A stretch of DNA of 64,000 nucleotides from the NCBI RefSeq assembly GCF_022811725.1, contig NZ_CP094527.1, forward strand, positions 6,820,001 through 6,884,000, written 5' to 3'. Source of the DNA: Mucilaginibacter sp. SMC90 (GTDB lineage: Bacteria; Bacteroidota; Bacteroidia; Sphingobacteriales; Sphingobacteriaceae). A program made the position numbers and the translations under genes. How positions within the stretch are numbered: position 1 is the stretch's first letter; each line of letters begins with the position of its first letter. This document shows, piece after piece, positions 19,952 through 28,575 of this stretch. The notes under the pieces are model-generated. The model did not search any database. It worked only from the letters and a program-made list of their open reading frames with translations, and was not told where the DNA came from.

Positions 19952-20203
19952 ATGACATTAGAAATTCTTACTCCCGATAAAAAAGTTTACGAAGGCGAGG
20001 CCACCTCGGTAACCTTACCTGGTGCTTTGGGATTATTTGAAATACTGAACAACCACGCCCCTATCATTTCCACCCTTCAGGATGGCAAGCTTACCGTACG
20101 CGGTGGTGCAGCTAAAGAAGAAGTGTTTTTTATAAAAGGCGGTGTTGTGGAAGCATTAAACAATAAAGTAACTGTTTTAGCCGAAGGTATTCAGCACAAA
20201 TAA
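19952..20203 (+). CDS. atpC: F1Fo ATP synthase subunit epsilon, short form
   Basis: An 83-residue epsilon subunit. MTLEILTPDKKVYEGEATSVTLPGALGLFEIL and HAPIISTL mark the N-terminal beta-sandwich that binds gamma and the c-ring. The protein ends directly after this domain (NNKVTVLAEG), so the C-terminal two-helix domain that inhibits ATP hydrolysis in E. coli (about 139 residues) is missing. Short epsilon subunits of this size are usual in Bacteroidota, so this is likely the full gene. It follows atpD after a repeat-filled gap and is followed by an intrinsic terminator. Confidence 0.95.
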   Translation: MTLEILTPDKKVYEGEATSVTLPGALGLFEILNNHAPIISTLQDGKLTVRGGAAKEEVFFIKGGVVEALNNKVTVLAEGIQHK

Positions 20204-20229
20204 GTAATACAATATTTCATTAAAAATAC

Positions 20230-20263
20230 AAAGCCCGGATAAGTTTTTATCCGGGCTTTTTTG
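20230..20263 (+). terminator. Intrinsic terminator of atpDC
   Basis: AAGCCCGGATAA (20231-20242) pairs with TTATCCGGGCTT (20247-20258) around a short T-rich loop, followed by a run of T. It lies 27 nt after the atpC stop. It is a strong GC-rich stem with a good plus-strand U tract. Confidence 0.88.
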
Positions 20264-20290
20264 TACCCTTTTTTAAGCGGATACGTAAAA

Positions 20291-20399
20291 CATCATTATT
20301 GTAATGTACGAAGCAATCTCCTATTACCCGAGTGGCCCATGCAAAAAACTACCCCTGTAATTGCCCTGGGATTGCTTCGTACCCTACAATGAAATGGCG
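20291..20399. repeat. Hairpin repeat, family A, degraded copy
   Basis: Arms near 20291-20319 and 20369-20399 are inverted imperfect copies containing TGTACGAAGCAATC and GGATTGCTTCGTACC. It lies between the convergent atpC (plus) and the truncated TlpA-like gene (minus). The junction between that gene's homologous part and its odd C-terminus lies only about 40 nt away. Confidence 0.75.
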
Positions 20400-20411
20400 T
20401 TTAATAAAAGT

Positions 20412-20708
20412 TTATCTCAAAGCCTCGCCCAGCCCTTCCGTTTCTTCATCAATATTGATGGCGTTATTAAAATTACCATCCTTATCAACAGGTATAGTTA
20501 TAGAGTAATTGGCAAAACCGCCGGTTACAGCCATTTCCCAGTATTTATCAGTAAAATTTTTGACGTTTCCTTTAATTACATCAGTAACTTGGGGAACAGA
20601 AGAGGTCACCGGATTATTTTCGGTAATTGTTTTAACAGCCTTCTTTTTTGTTTGGGCATTTACAGTAACTGTTAAACAAAGTAGGACTAAATATAGCAGG
20701 TTTTTCAT
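20412..20708 (-). CDS. Truncated paralogue of the neighbouring TlpA-like protein
   Basis: A 98-residue predicted exported protein with signal peptide MKNLLYLVLLCLTVTVNAQT. Residues 1-90 match the first ~90 residues of the 501-residue protein at 20817-22322 closely: both have VIKG-VKNFTDKYWE, an AVTG segment and IPVDK-GNF. The similarity stops after INIDEETEG, and six unrelated residues (LGEALR) lead to the stop. The whole middle region and the thioredoxin domain are missing. A -7 box remains upstream. This is a partial tandem duplication, either a decaying remnant or a small secreted protein with only the N-terminal beta domain. Catalysis is not possible. Confidence 0.65.
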   Translation of the reverse strand: MKNLLYLVLLCLTVTVNAQTKKKAVKTITENNPVTSSVPQVTDVIKGNVKNFTDKYWEMAVTGGFANYSITIPVDKDGNFNNAINIDEETEGLGEALR

Positions 20709-20734
20709 TTTGACTGATAAGACTTAGGTTATAT

Positions 20735-20742
20735 CAAATATA
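20735..20742 (-). promoter_or_regulatory. Candidate -7 box of the truncated TlpA-like gene
   Basis: On the minus strand this reads TATATTTG, an exact match to TAnnTTTG, 27 nt before the start codon at 20708. No good -33 element is seen at the expected spacing. It suggests that the truncated copy may still be transcribed. Confidence 0.35.
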
Positions 20743-20816
20743 TAGAAATAAAACTATTCGAATAAATTCAAATCTCATTTTTAATTCTACAAATAAAGAC
20801 TGTCATTCGTTAACAC

Positions 20817-22322
20817 TCATTTATTACTCAACGCTTTATCGAGTTCGTTAGTTAGTTCAGTTCCAAATGATGGCCTTGCACTGTTATTATTTACAATTTT
20901 ACCATTTCTCCCAATTATAACATAATGAGGAATACCGGTTACATAGTATTTTTGACATACCTGATTATTCACCCAGCCTTCCGCAATAAGATTAATCCCC
21001 TCTACATTCATTGAAGCAAGGCTATTTCTCCAGGTTCTCTCATCCGAGTCAACACAAATATTCAAGAATACAATGCTCTTATCTTTATATCGCCCGTGCA
21101 AATAAGGAGTAGCATGTTGTATCTCGCTTATACAAGGTGCACAATTCACACCCCAAAAATCAATGTAAACCACCTTACCCCGCAGGCTTTGTAAGGATAT
21201 CATTTCGCCCTTATCACTCTTCAAGCTAAATTCCGGCGCGGGGCTACCTGGCTTTAACAGCAACATCGTTGCATATAACTGTTTAAGACTATCCGCATAT
21301 CTTGGTGTTCTAACTTTTGGCATCAAATCGTCGAAAATGCTTTTTGCGTCAGTGAATGAACGTGTTCCGAATTTTATTTTTAGCATGTAAGTTATATACC
21401 AATCACGTAATTCACCCGAAAAGTTGAGGTTATCGATAGCAGCACTATGCCCGCTGATCGTAGGGGTAGGATGATCTACTCCTGTTCTCAAAGCCGGATC
21501 ATTTATTCTTGTTTCCTTCAGCGCTTTACCAGAATTCAGGTAACTGTAAATAAAGTATTTATAATTATTGCAATTTCTGTAAGCAAACTCCGATTTTATA
21601 CTGTAAGCTTCCGGGCCAAAAAGCTGGTTAAGTTTTTTGGCAGCGTTGCTGTTACCGCCAACACGTAAATGATATTTACCCAATAAACCGTACTCATTCA
21701 ATAACCCGGTATATTTATAATATACATCAGTTATCAACTTTCTTGTTTCGGGATGATCAAGATTTTTAGCAGCAGTGAAAATCTCCTTATTATAAAGACT
21801 ATTGATCTTGTTAAACCTTACCGAATCGGTTATATTATCGCTGTACAAAGTATCCGACAATTCCGTTATTTCTTTTCGGTAAAGATTATAAATGGAAATC
21901 ATGGTTTGCAGGCGCTCATTTGTTCCTTTCTTTGGCGAAGAGATACTGAAAGTATTTTTGAAGTTTTTATTATCCCAGTTAATAGTTAAGATATCGTTTT
22001 TTTGAGCGCAAACTGTGATAGCTTCATCATTAAGATACAAGTATATATCTTCTGTTTCGCCATCAATGTTGATGACTTTATTGAAGTTACCGTATTTATC
22101 AACAGGTATTTTTAGTGAGTAATTAGTTAAGTCGCCGGTTACCGCCAATTCCCAATATTTATCAGTAAAATTTTTAACGTGCCCTTTAATTACGGCGGTA
22201 CTTTTAGGAGCGGAGATGATTAACGGTTTAAATATAATAGCTGTTTGAGCAGGTTTCTTTGTTGTTTGAGCAGTGAGAGTTTCCGTCAAAAACAGGAGCG
22301 CCACAAATAGCAGGTTCTTCAT
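20817..22322 (-). CDS. TlpA-family thiol-disulfide oxidoreductase
   Basis: A 501-residue exported protein with signal peptide MKNLLFVALLFLTETLTAQ. An N-terminal beta-rich domain at residues ~40-120 resembles the DUF4369-type domain found before thioredoxin domains in Bacteroidota, followed by a helical middle part. A C-terminal thioredoxin fold starts at about 358, with KPGSPAPEFSLKSDKGE and the active site WGVNCAPC (Cys394, Cys397). The cis-Pro region is in YYVTGIPHYVII. It probably reduces disulfides in the periplasm, possibly for cytochrome maturation or stress. It stands alone with a truncated copy of itself downstream. Confidence 0.85.
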   Translation of the reverse strand: MKNLLFVALLFLTETLTAQTTKKPAQTAIIFKPLIISAPKSTAVIKGHVKNFTDKYWELAVTGDLTNYSLKIPVDKYGNFNKVINIDGETEDIYLYLNDEAITVCAQKNDILTINWDNKNFKNTFSISSPKKGTNERLQTMISIYNLYRKEITELSDTLYSDNITDSVRFNKINSLYNKEIFTAAKNLDHPETRKLITDVYYKYTGLLNEYGLLGKYHLRVGGNSNAAKKLNQLFGPEAYSIKSEFAYRNCNNYKYFIYSYLNSGKALKETRINDPALRTGVDHPTPTISGHSAAIDNLNFSGELRDWYITYMLKIKFGTRSFTDAKSIFDDLMPKVRTPRYADSLKQLYATMLLLKPGSPAPEFSLKSDKGEMISLQSLRGKVVYIDFWGVNCAPCISEIQHATPYLHGRYKDKSIVFLNICVDSDERTWRNSLASMNVEGINLIAEGWVNNQVCQKYYVTGIPHYVIIGRNGKIVNNNSARPSFGTELTNELDKALSNK

Positions 22323-22466
22323 TGAGTAGATAAGATTTAGATTGGGATAAATATAAAGGAAATAAAATAATAAGAGTAAAACAGATGTACCGCTATTTTC
22401 TTATGGACTTTTGAGAATTCAAATATGAAGATTCGATATCAATTACTGTGCATCCCCATCAAAAGT

Positions 22467-22474
22467 TAAATTTG
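22467..22474 (+). promoter_or_regulatory. Candidate -7 box of the antitoxin-like gene
   Basis: TAAATTTG fits TAnnTTTG exactly and lies 19 nt before the ATG at 22493. The predicted transcript would have a leader of only about 12 nt. No clear -33 element is visible. Confidence 0.35.
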
Positions 22475-22492
22475 TATTACAGCGTATAAATC

Positions 22493-22726
22493 ATGGCAAC
22501 ATTAACTATTCGGCAAAAATTGATGATTTATTTGGCAGATGCCGATGATAGTAAGATCAAAGCTATTTACACGCTTTTGGAAAATGATATCAAGGATGAG
22601 AATACCGTTAATCTTACCAAAGAACAATTAGCAATCCTTGACAAGGAGCGTGAGATGCATTTAAGCGGTCAATCAAAATCTTATACTCGCCAGGAGGCCA
22701 ATCAGACCATCAAAGCCACACGTTAA
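22493..22726 (+). CDS. Antitoxin-like small protein without a toxin partner
   Basis: A 77-residue, charged, helical protein beginning MATLTIRQKLMIYLADADDSKIKAIYTLL. It resembles the Bacteroidota antitoxins that usually precede a RelE/ParE-type toxin: an N-terminal segment about life in the DNA-binding dimer, then LTKEQLAILDKEREMHLSGQSKSYTRQEA. The C-terminal half is where such proteins hold their toxin. The 354 nt downstream contain no toxin reading frame, so it is an orphan. Family recognition is from memory of similar sequences. It may be a solitary regulator or a leftover of a lost toxin-antitoxin pair. Confidence 0.6.
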   Translation: MATLTIRQKLMIYLADADDSKIKAIYTLLENDIKDENTVNLTKEQLAILDKEREMHLSGQSKSYTRQEANQTIKATR

Positions 22727-22855
22727 AACGTTAATCAAAACAGGGCTTCTTAACCTCCCTAATTACCAATTCCAACCCATCCTCCCCCAATTTCAGGCAG
22801 AAAATCGGCAACTTACTATGCATGCATAAAAAACATACCGAATACCGTTTTGAAC

Positions 22856-22889
22856 TTTGGTATATTTCATTAAAAATTTTATATCTTTA
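22856..22889 (+). promoter_or_regulatory. Candidate promoter of the ilv-leu operon
   Basis: TTTG at 22856-22859 (-33) and TATCTTTA at 22882-22889 (-7, one mismatch from TAnnTTTG) are separated by 22 bp, slightly more than the usual 19-21. Transcription would start near 22896 and leave a leader of about 185 nt before ilvD. The rest of the 22727-23080 gap is AT-rich, with no gene and no hairpin terminator. Confidence 0.4.
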
Positions 22890-22935
22890 TAAATAAAATT
22901 TACAGAATTAAATTCCTAATAAATAAAATAATTAA

Positions 22936-23028
22936 AATAAAATACTTATTTCAAAAAATCCGTGGCGACTATTGCTATTACCTGACGCGATGGCTACCTT
23001 ACATATATTGATTTTCGATACCAAGTAA
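22936..23028 (+). other. Possible leader reading frame with a Leu-codon run upstream of ilvD
   Basis: The frame open from 22936 to the TAA at 23026-23028 contains four consecutive leucine codons (CTA TTG CTA TTA, 22969-22980), then ATG at 22990 starting [12 protein letters not shown]. In another frame, GTG at 22962 gives VATIAIT and a stop at 22983. Branched-chain codons are therefore dense in the leader. The Leu run has no ATG before it, and no terminator or anti-terminator stem is evident afterwards, so attenuation is only a suggestion. Confidence 0.25.
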
Positions 23029-23080
23029 ACCAGTATCATCAACAAAATTAAATACTAACACTGTCTACATATCTAATAAA

Positions 23081-24787
23081 ATGAGTTCATCATCAGATAC
23101 CACCAAGGCTATAGAATTGAACAAGTATAGCAAAACCTTTACCCAGGACCCAACGCAGCCTGCCGCGCAAGCCATGCTTTACGGGATCGGCTTAACCGAC
23201 GACGATATGCGCAAAGCACAGGTCGGCGTGGCCAGCATGGGTTACGATGGTAACACTTGCAACATGCACCTGAACGACCTTGCCAAGCTGGTTAAACAAG
23301 GTATCTGGGATGAAGATATGGTGGGCCTGATTTTCCACACCATTGGTGTAAGTGATGGCATGAGCAACGGTACCGAAGGTATGCGTTATTCATTGGTAAG
23401 CCGCGATATCATTGCCGATTCTATTGAGGCTGTTACCGGCGCTCAATATTATGACGGTTTGATCACCCTGCCGGGCTGTGATAAAAACATGCCTGGTTCA
23501 ATCATGGCTATGGGCCGTTTAAACCGCCCTTCGATCATGGTTTACGGTGGTACTATTAAACCAGGTCACTGGAAAGGTGAAGACCTTAACATCGTATCGG
23601 CATTTGAGGCTTTAGGCAAAAAGATTGCCGGCCAGATAGATGACATTGATTTCATGGGCGTAATTAAAAATGCCTGTCCAAGTGCGGGTGCCTGCGGCGG
23701 GATCTACACAGCTAATACCATGGCTGCAGCTATTGAGGCATTAGGTATGAGCTTGCCATATTCATCATCAAACCCTGCCTTAAGCGAAGATAAAAAAGCA
23801 GAATGCCTTGCGGCCGGTAAAGCCATTAAGGTATTGTTAGAGAAAGATATTAAACCGTCAGACATCATGACCCGCGCGGCATTTGAAAATGCTATTGTTG
23901 TGATCATGGTATTGGGCGGTTCAACCAACGCGGTATTGCACCTGATTGCAATGGCAAAAAGCGTTGATGTTAAATTAACCCAGGATGATTTCCAGGCCGT
24001 AAGTAACCGCATCCCGGTACTGGCCGATATGAAACCAAGCGGTAAATACATGATGGAAGACCTGCACAACATTGGCGGTGTTCCGGCTGTAATGAAATAC
24101 TGTTTGGAACAAGGCTGGTTAGATGGCACTTGCCTTACTGTTACCGGTAAAACTATTGCCGAAAATCTGGCCAATGTACCGGCATTGGAATTTGATACTC
24201 AAAAGATCATCAAACCTGTTGAAAATCCGATCAAAGCTACTGGCCACTTACAGATCCTGTACGGAAACCTTGCCGAAGGCGGCAGCGTTGCCAAGATCAG
24301 CGGTAAAGAGGGTGAGCGTTTCACAGGCCCTGCCCGTGTATTTGATGGCGAGTTTGAACTGATTGCCGGGATCCAGAGTGGTCGCGTTAAAAAAGGCGAT
24401 GTTGTGGTGATCCGCAATGTAGGCCCTAAAGGCGCACCGGGCATGCCGGAAATGCTGAAACCAACCTCGGCCATTTTTGGTGCAGGTTTGGGCAGTTCGG
24501 TTGCATTAATTACAGATGGACGCTTTAGCGGTGGTACGCATGGTTTCGTCGTCGGTCACATCACACCCGAGGCTTACGATGGCGGGTTTATAGCGATGGT
24601 GAAAGATGATGATATAATTAACATAGATGCTGTTGCCAATACCATAAACGTTTCGCTGCCGCAAGAAGAAATAGCCGCACGCCGTGCCGCATGGCAAAAA
24701 CCGGCGCTGAAGGTTACCAAGGGTGTGTTATACCGTTACGCTAAAAACGTAACTACCGCTGCCGAAGGCTGCGTTACCGACGAATAG
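23081..24787 (+). CDS. ilvD: Dihydroxy-acid dehydratase
   Basis: A 568-residue Fe-S dehydratase that turns 2,3-dihydroxy-isovalerate and -methylvalerate into the 2-oxo acids, the shared third step of valine and isoleucine synthesis. The cluster-ligand cysteines are Cys60 (YDGNTCNMH), Cys133 (PGCDKNMPG) and Cys205 ([16 protein letters not shown]). The C-terminal segments [20 protein letters not shown] and [11 protein letters not shown] are typical. It is the first gene of the branched-chain operon, after a leader of about 185 nt. The length is normal for the short (IlvD/Edd) form. Confidence 0.97.
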   Translation: MSSSSDTTKAIELNKYSKTFTQDPTQPAAQAMLYGIGLTDDDMRKAQVGVASMGYDGNTCNMHLNDLAKLVKQGIWDEDMVGLIFHTIGVSDGMSNGTEGMRYSLVSRDIIADSIEAVTGAQYYDGLITLPGCDKNMPGSIMAMGRLNRPSIMVYGGTIKPGHWKGEDLNIVSAFEALGKKIAGQIDDIDFMGVIKNACPSAGACGGIYTANTMAAAIEALGMSLPYSSSNPALSEDKKAECLAAGKAIKVLLEKDIKPSDIMTRAAFENAIVVIMVLGGSTNAVLHLIAMAKSVDVKLTQDDFQAVSNRIPVLADMKPSGKYMMEDLHNIGGVPAVMKYCLEQGWLDGTCLTVTGKTIAENLANVPALEFDTQKIIKPVENPIKATGHLQILYGNLAEGGSVAKISGKEGERFTGPARVFDGEFELIAGIQSGRVKKGDVVVIRNVGPKGAPGMPEMLKPTSAIFGAGLGSSVALITDGRFSGGTHGFVVGHITPEAYDGGFIAMVKDDDIINIDAVANTINVSLPQEEIAARRAAWQKPALKVTKGVLYRYAKNVTTAAEGCVTDE

Positions 24788-24799
24788 TTAATGAACAAA

Positions 24800-24907
24800 A
24801 TGGCTTATTAAAAAAGCCATGAATAAAGTGAACACAAACTAAGCGCGTTCATTTTAGCAAATTAGAGAGAAATAGAGTAAAATCAATTTAGCACCCCTAA
24901 AAGTGCT
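24800..24907 (+). other. Two small hairpins between ilvD and ilvB
   Basis: ATGGCTT pairs with AAGCCAT (24800-24820), and AGCAC pairs with GTGCT (24890-24907). Neither is followed by a U tract, so they look like message-processing or stability elements and not terminators. The 142-nt gap holds no gene. Confidence 0.4.
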
Positions 24908-24929
24908 ATAAATATAAAAAAATACAGGT

Positions 24930-26666
24930 ATGGAAGTTGCACAAGATACACTAACCGCACCCGCCACCATCGAAACCGTAAAGGTTTCAGGATCGGTAGC
25001 ATTATTGGAAGCATTGATAACCGAAGGTACCGATACCATTTTTGGATATCCCGGCGGTGCTATTATGCCCATTTATGATGCTTTGTTTGATTACAATGAC
25101 AAACTGAACCACATACTGGTACGTCATGAGCAGGGCGGTATTCATGCCGGCCAGGGTTATGCGCGTACATCAGGTAAAGTGGGCGTAGTATTTGCCACCA
25201 GCGGTCCGGGTGCTACTAACCTGGTAACAGGTTTAGCCGATGCCCAGATCGACAGTACACCATTGGTTTGTATCACCGGCCAGGTATTCGCGCACCTTTT
25301 AGGTACCGATGCTTTCCAGGAAACTGACGTGATCAACATCACCACACCAGTTACCAAATGGAACTATCAAATAACCGATGCCACCGAAATTCCGGAGGTT
25401 ATTGCCAAGGCATTTTACATTGCCCGCAGCGGCAGGCCCGGCCCGGTATTGATCGACATTACTAAAAACGCACAGATCCAGCTGTTTGATTTTGCAGGCT
25501 ACAAACCTTGCGATCATATCCGCAGCTACAGGCCAAAACCAATTGTACGCACACAGTACATTGATGAGGCTGCTGCTTTGATCAACAGCGCTAAAAAACC
25601 GTTCATCCTGTTTGGTCAGGGTGTTATTTTGGGCAGTGCCGAGCAGGAGTTTAAAGCTTTTGTTGAAAAAAGTGGCATCCCTGCTGCCTGGACAGTGCTT
25701 GGCGCAGGTGCTATCCCTACAGATCATCCATTAAACGTGGGCATGTTGGGTATGCATGGCAACTATGGCCCTAACGTTTTAACCAATGAGTGTGATGTAC
25801 TGATCGCTATAGGCATGCGTTTTGACGATCGTGTAACCGGTCGTTTGGATAAATATGCAAAACAGGCTAAGGTTGTACATTTGGATATCGACCCGGCCGA
25901 AATCGACAAAAACGTAAAATCAACCGTACCTGTTTGGGGCGATTGCAAGGAAACACTTCCGTTGTTGACCAAAGCCATCGAAAAGAAAGAACACACTGAA
26001 TGGCTTGCCAAATTTAACGACTACACCCGTCAGGAAGTTGAAGCCGTTATTCATAATGAACTAAACCCAACTACCGAAGAAATGACCATGGGCGAGGTGA
26101 TCAAGCAACTTAACGAGATCACCAAAGGCGAGGCTGTTATCGTAACCGACGTAGGCCAGCACCAGATGGTAGCTTGTCGTTATGCGCAGTTCAATAACAG
26201 CCGCAGTAATGTTACCAGCGGTGGCTTAGGTACTATGGGCTTTGCTCTTCCTGCTGCTATCGGTGCCAAATTTGGTGCGCCAAACCGTACTGTGGTAGCT
26301 ATTATTGGCGATGGCGGTTTCCAAATGACCTGCCAGGAACTGGGTACCATTATGCAAAGTGGTGTTGATGTTAAGATCATCATCCTTAACAACCGTTTCC
26401 TGGGTATGGTAAGGCAATGGCAGGAGCTGTTCAATTCGCGCCGTTATTCGTTTGTTGATATTCAAAGCCCCGATTTTGTAGCATTAGCTGCTGCGTACCG
26501 CATCCCAGGCAAACTGGTTGATGACCGTGCCGATTTGATCCCCGCATTGAATGAAATGCTGAGCGCACCGGGATCATTCCTTTTGGAAGTAATGGTTACC
26601 AAAGAGAACAACGTGTTCCCGATGGTGCCGCAAGGATGCAGTGTAAGCGAGATCAGGTTAAAGTAA
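24930..26666 (+). CDS. ilvB: Acetolactate synthase, catalytic subunit
   Basis: A 578-residue thiamine-diphosphate enzyme that condenses pyruvate with pyruvate or 2-oxobutyrate. The catalytic Glu67 lies in ILVRHEQGGIHAGQGYAR. FATSGPGATNLVTG follows, and the ThDP/Mg motif starts with GDG at 460-462 and ends in IIILNNRFLGMVRQWQ. FAD-site segments such as GMLGMHGNYGPN are those of anabolic AHAS and not of catabolic AlsS. The regulatory subunit gene ilvN follows 36 nt downstream. N-terminal residues 1-20 are a short variable extension. Confidence 0.97.
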   Translation: MEVAQDTLTAPATIETVKVSGSVALLEALITEGTDTIFGYPGGAIMPIYDALFDYNDKLNHILVRHEQGGIHAGQGYARTSGKVGVVFATSGPGATNLVTGLADAQIDSTPLVCITGQVFAHLLGTDAFQETDVINITTPVTKWNYQITDATEIPEVIAKAFYIARSGRPGPVLIDITKNAQIQLFDFAGYKPCDHIRSYRPKPIVRTQYIDEAAALINSAKKPFILFGQGVILGSAEQEFKAFVEKSGIPAAWTVLGAGAIPTDHPLNVGMLGMHGNYGPNVLTNECDVLIAIGMRFDDRVTGRLDKYAKQAKVVHLDIDPAEIDKNVKSTVPVWGDCKETLPLLTKAIEKKEHTEWLAKFNDYTRQEVEAVIHNELNPTTEEMTMGEVIKQLNEITKGEAVIVTDVGQHQMVACRYAQFNNSRSNVTSGGLGTMGFALPAAIGAKFGAPNRTVVAIIGDGGFQMTCQELGTIMQSGVDVKIIILNNRFLGMVRQWQELFNSRRYSFVDIQSPDFVALAAAYRIPGKLVDDRADLIPALNEMLSAPGSFLLEVMVTKENNVFPMVPQGCSVSEIRLK

Positions 26667-26702
26667 AAAGCCCCGTTCGGGAATTTAAAAAAAATTGGAA
26701 TC

Positions 26703-27305
26703 ATGAGCGAACCAGAAGAAAAACAGGAATTTAACATCACGGTTTATACTGAAAACCAAATTGGTCTTTTAAGCCGGATAGCTATTATATTTACACGCCG
26801 TAAAATCAATATCGACAGCCTGAATACCTCTCCGTCGGAGATTGACAGTATTCACCGCTTCAATATCGTGATCAACGAATCGGAAGATGTGGTACGTAAA
26901 CTTACCCGCCAGATTGAAAAGCAGGTAGAAGTACTGAAAGTATATTATCATACCAACGAAGATGTTGTTTGGCAAGAAATGGCGTTATATAAGGTATCAA
27001 CCGATGTAATTGCCGAAAAAGTTAGCGTTGAACGTTTATTGCGCGAAAACGGTGCCCGTGCGGTAGTTATCCGTAAAGATTACACCGTGTTTGAAACCAC
27101 CGGACACCGCGAAGAAACAGACAACCTGATCAGCATTTTACAGCCTTACGGCCTGATAGAGTTTGTACGCAGCGCCCGCGTTGCCATCATTAAAGACAGC
27201 GATGGCTTTAACCGTAAGCTCCGCGAATTTGAAAGGCTTGAACCAGGTGAAGATGTGATTGAAAACGAATATCTGAACCAGGGACAAAAGGTGTTTACGA
27301 TGTAA
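26703..27305 (+). CDS. ilvN: Acetolactate synthase, regulatory subunit
   Basis: A 200-residue small subunit that activates IlvB and carries valine feedback control. The N-terminal ACT domain begins FNITVYTENQIGLLSRIAIIFTRR, with NIDSLNTSPSEIDSIHRFNIV. The C-terminal ALS_ss_C-type domain follows (ALYKVSTD, AVVIRKDYTVFETTGHREE, LQPYGLIEFVRSARVAI). The length is slightly above the E. coli IlvH size (about 163) but usual for Bacteroidota. It directly follows ilvB and is followed by a repeat-filled 208-nt gap before ilvC. Confidence 0.96.
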   Translation: MSEPEEKQEFNITVYTENQIGLLSRIAIIFTRRKINIDSLNTSPSEIDSIHRFNIVINESEDVVRKLTRQIEKQVEVLKVYYHTNEDVVWQEMALYKVSTDVIAEKVSVERLLRENGARAVVIRKDYTVFETTGHREETDNLISILQPYGLIEFVRSARVAIIKDSDGFNRKLREFERLEPGEDVIENEYLNQGQKVFTM

Positions 27306-27510
27306 GACCGCCAAAGGCGGAGAGATTAGTGATTGGAGAATAGAGATTAGGAAAAAAAGTAATCATTGAAATCATCTAATCACAAAATTATCAAAGAAGG
27401 AATCGGTGAAATCACCATCAATCGGTGAAATCCCAAAAGAATAAATTACTCATAAAACAAAATCGATGCAATCACTAAATCAGTGAAATCATCAAAATCA
27501 AACAATAAAA
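27306..27510. repeat. Short-word array (family D, 'atcggtgaaatc') between ilvN and ilvC
   Basis: The 208-nt gap opens with a small hairpin, CCGCC-AAA-GGCGG (27308-27320). It continues with GAGATTAGTGATTGGAGA-type words and then several near-copies of ATCGGTGAAATC (for example ATCGGTGAAATCACC, ATCGGTGAAATCCC, ATCAGTGAAATC). No gene is present. The same words recur at 33788-33870. Confidence 0.7.
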
Positions 27511-27513
27511 ACA

Positions 27514-28572
27514 ATGGCAAAACTAAATTTCGGCGGAACTGAAGAAAACGTAGTAACCCGCGAAGAGTTCCCTTTATCAAAAGCTCAGGAAGTATTAAAA
27601 GACGAAGTTGTAGCGGTAATTGGCTATGGCGTACAAGGTCCTGGTCAGGCCCTGAACCAAAAAGACAATGGGATCAACGTAATTGTTGGTCAGCGTAAAG
27701 GCACCAAAACATGGGATAAAGCTGTAAGCGATGGCTTTGTACCCGGCGAAACACTTTTTGAAATTGAAGAAGCCCTTGAAAAAGGAACTGTAATTTGCTA
27801 CCTGCTTAGTGATGCAGCGCAAATTGCTTTATGGCCAACTGTAAAAAAACATTTAACTCCAGGCAAAGCCCTTTATTTTTCACACGGCTTTGGTATCACT
27901 TTCAACGAGCAAACAGGCATCGTTCCTCCTGCTGATGTTGACGTGTTCCTGGTTGCTCCTAAAGGTTCAGGTACTTCATTGCGCCGTATGTTCCTGCAAG
28001 GCCGTGGCTTAAACTCAAGCTACGCTATTTTTCAGGATGCTACAGGCAAAGCTTTTGAGCGTGTTATCGCTTTAGGTATTGCTGTAGGTAGCGGTTACCT
28101 GTTCGAAACTAACTTCAAAAAAGAAGTATACAGCGATTTAACAGGCGAGCGTGGTACACTGATGGGTTGTATCCAGGGTATCTTTGCAGCTCAGTACGAA
28201 GTATTGCGCAGCAATGGTCACTCTCCATCTGAAGCATTCAACGAAACTGTTGAAGAGTTAACTCAATCATTAATGCCACTTGTTGCAGAAAACGGTATGG
28301 ACTGGATGTATGCCAACTGTTCAACTACTGCACAACGCGGTGCGCTTGACTGGTGGAAAAAATTCCGTGACGCTACTAAACCGGTATTTGCCGAGCTTTA
28401 TGACAGTGTTGCTACAGGCAAAGAATCACAACGTTCTATCGATTCAAACAGCCAGCCAGATTACCGCGAAAAACTGGATGCCGAACTGAAAGAATTACGC
28501 GAAAGCGAATTATGGCAGGCAGGCAAAACCGTACGCAGCTTGCGCCCTGAAAACCAGGTTGTAGAAGCGTAA
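27514..28572 (+). CDS. ilvC: Ketol-acid reductoisomerase (NADP+)
   Basis: A 352-residue enzyme that isomerises and reduces acetolactate and acetohydroxybutyrate. The Rossmann motif GYGVQGPGQALNQ is near residue 37. The cofactor-specificity loop follows in VIVGQRKGTKTW. The single knotted domain has DLTGERGTLMGCIQGIFAAQYEVL and ELTQSLMPLVAENGMDWMY, with the metal-binding Asp/Glu residues. One knotted domain and this length make it a class I-like enzyme and not the 490-residue E. coli type. It is flanked on both sides by non-coding word repeats. Confidence 0.96.
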   Translation: MAKLNFGGTEENVVTREEFPLSKAQEVLKDEVVAVIGYGVQGPGQALNQKDNGINVIVGQRKGTKTWDKAVSDGFVPGETLFEIEEALEKGTVICYLLSDAAQIALWPTVKKHLTPGKALYFSHGFGITFNEQTGIVPPADVDVFLVAPKGSGTSLRRMFLQGRGLNSSYAIFQDATGKAFERVIALGIAVGSGYLFETNFKKEVYSDLTGERGTLMGCIQGIFAAQYEVLRSNGHSPSEAFNETVEELTQSLMPLVAENGMDWMYANCSTTAQRGALDWWKKFRDATKPVFAELYDSVATGKESQRSIDSNSQPDYREKLDAELKELRESELWQAGKTVRSLRPENQVVEA

Positions 28573-28575
28573 TCC

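Noticed and set aside
20361-20675. 104-residue plus-strand frame opposite the truncated TlpA-like gene
   Set aside because: It is an antisense shadow of a gene that is homologous in frame to its neighbour; no family features are visible.
22896-23080. Riboswitch upstream of ilvD
   Set aside because: The leader is AT-rich and shows no conserved riboswitch core or terminator stem.
23704-24174. 156-residue minus-strand frame inside ilvD
   Set aside because: It overlaps the highly conserved ilvD gene in antisense and has no recognisable protein features.
27306-27510. Short direct repeats resembling a CRISPR array
   Set aside because: Word length and spacing vary, copies are imperfect, there are no uniform spacers and no cas genes are in the window.
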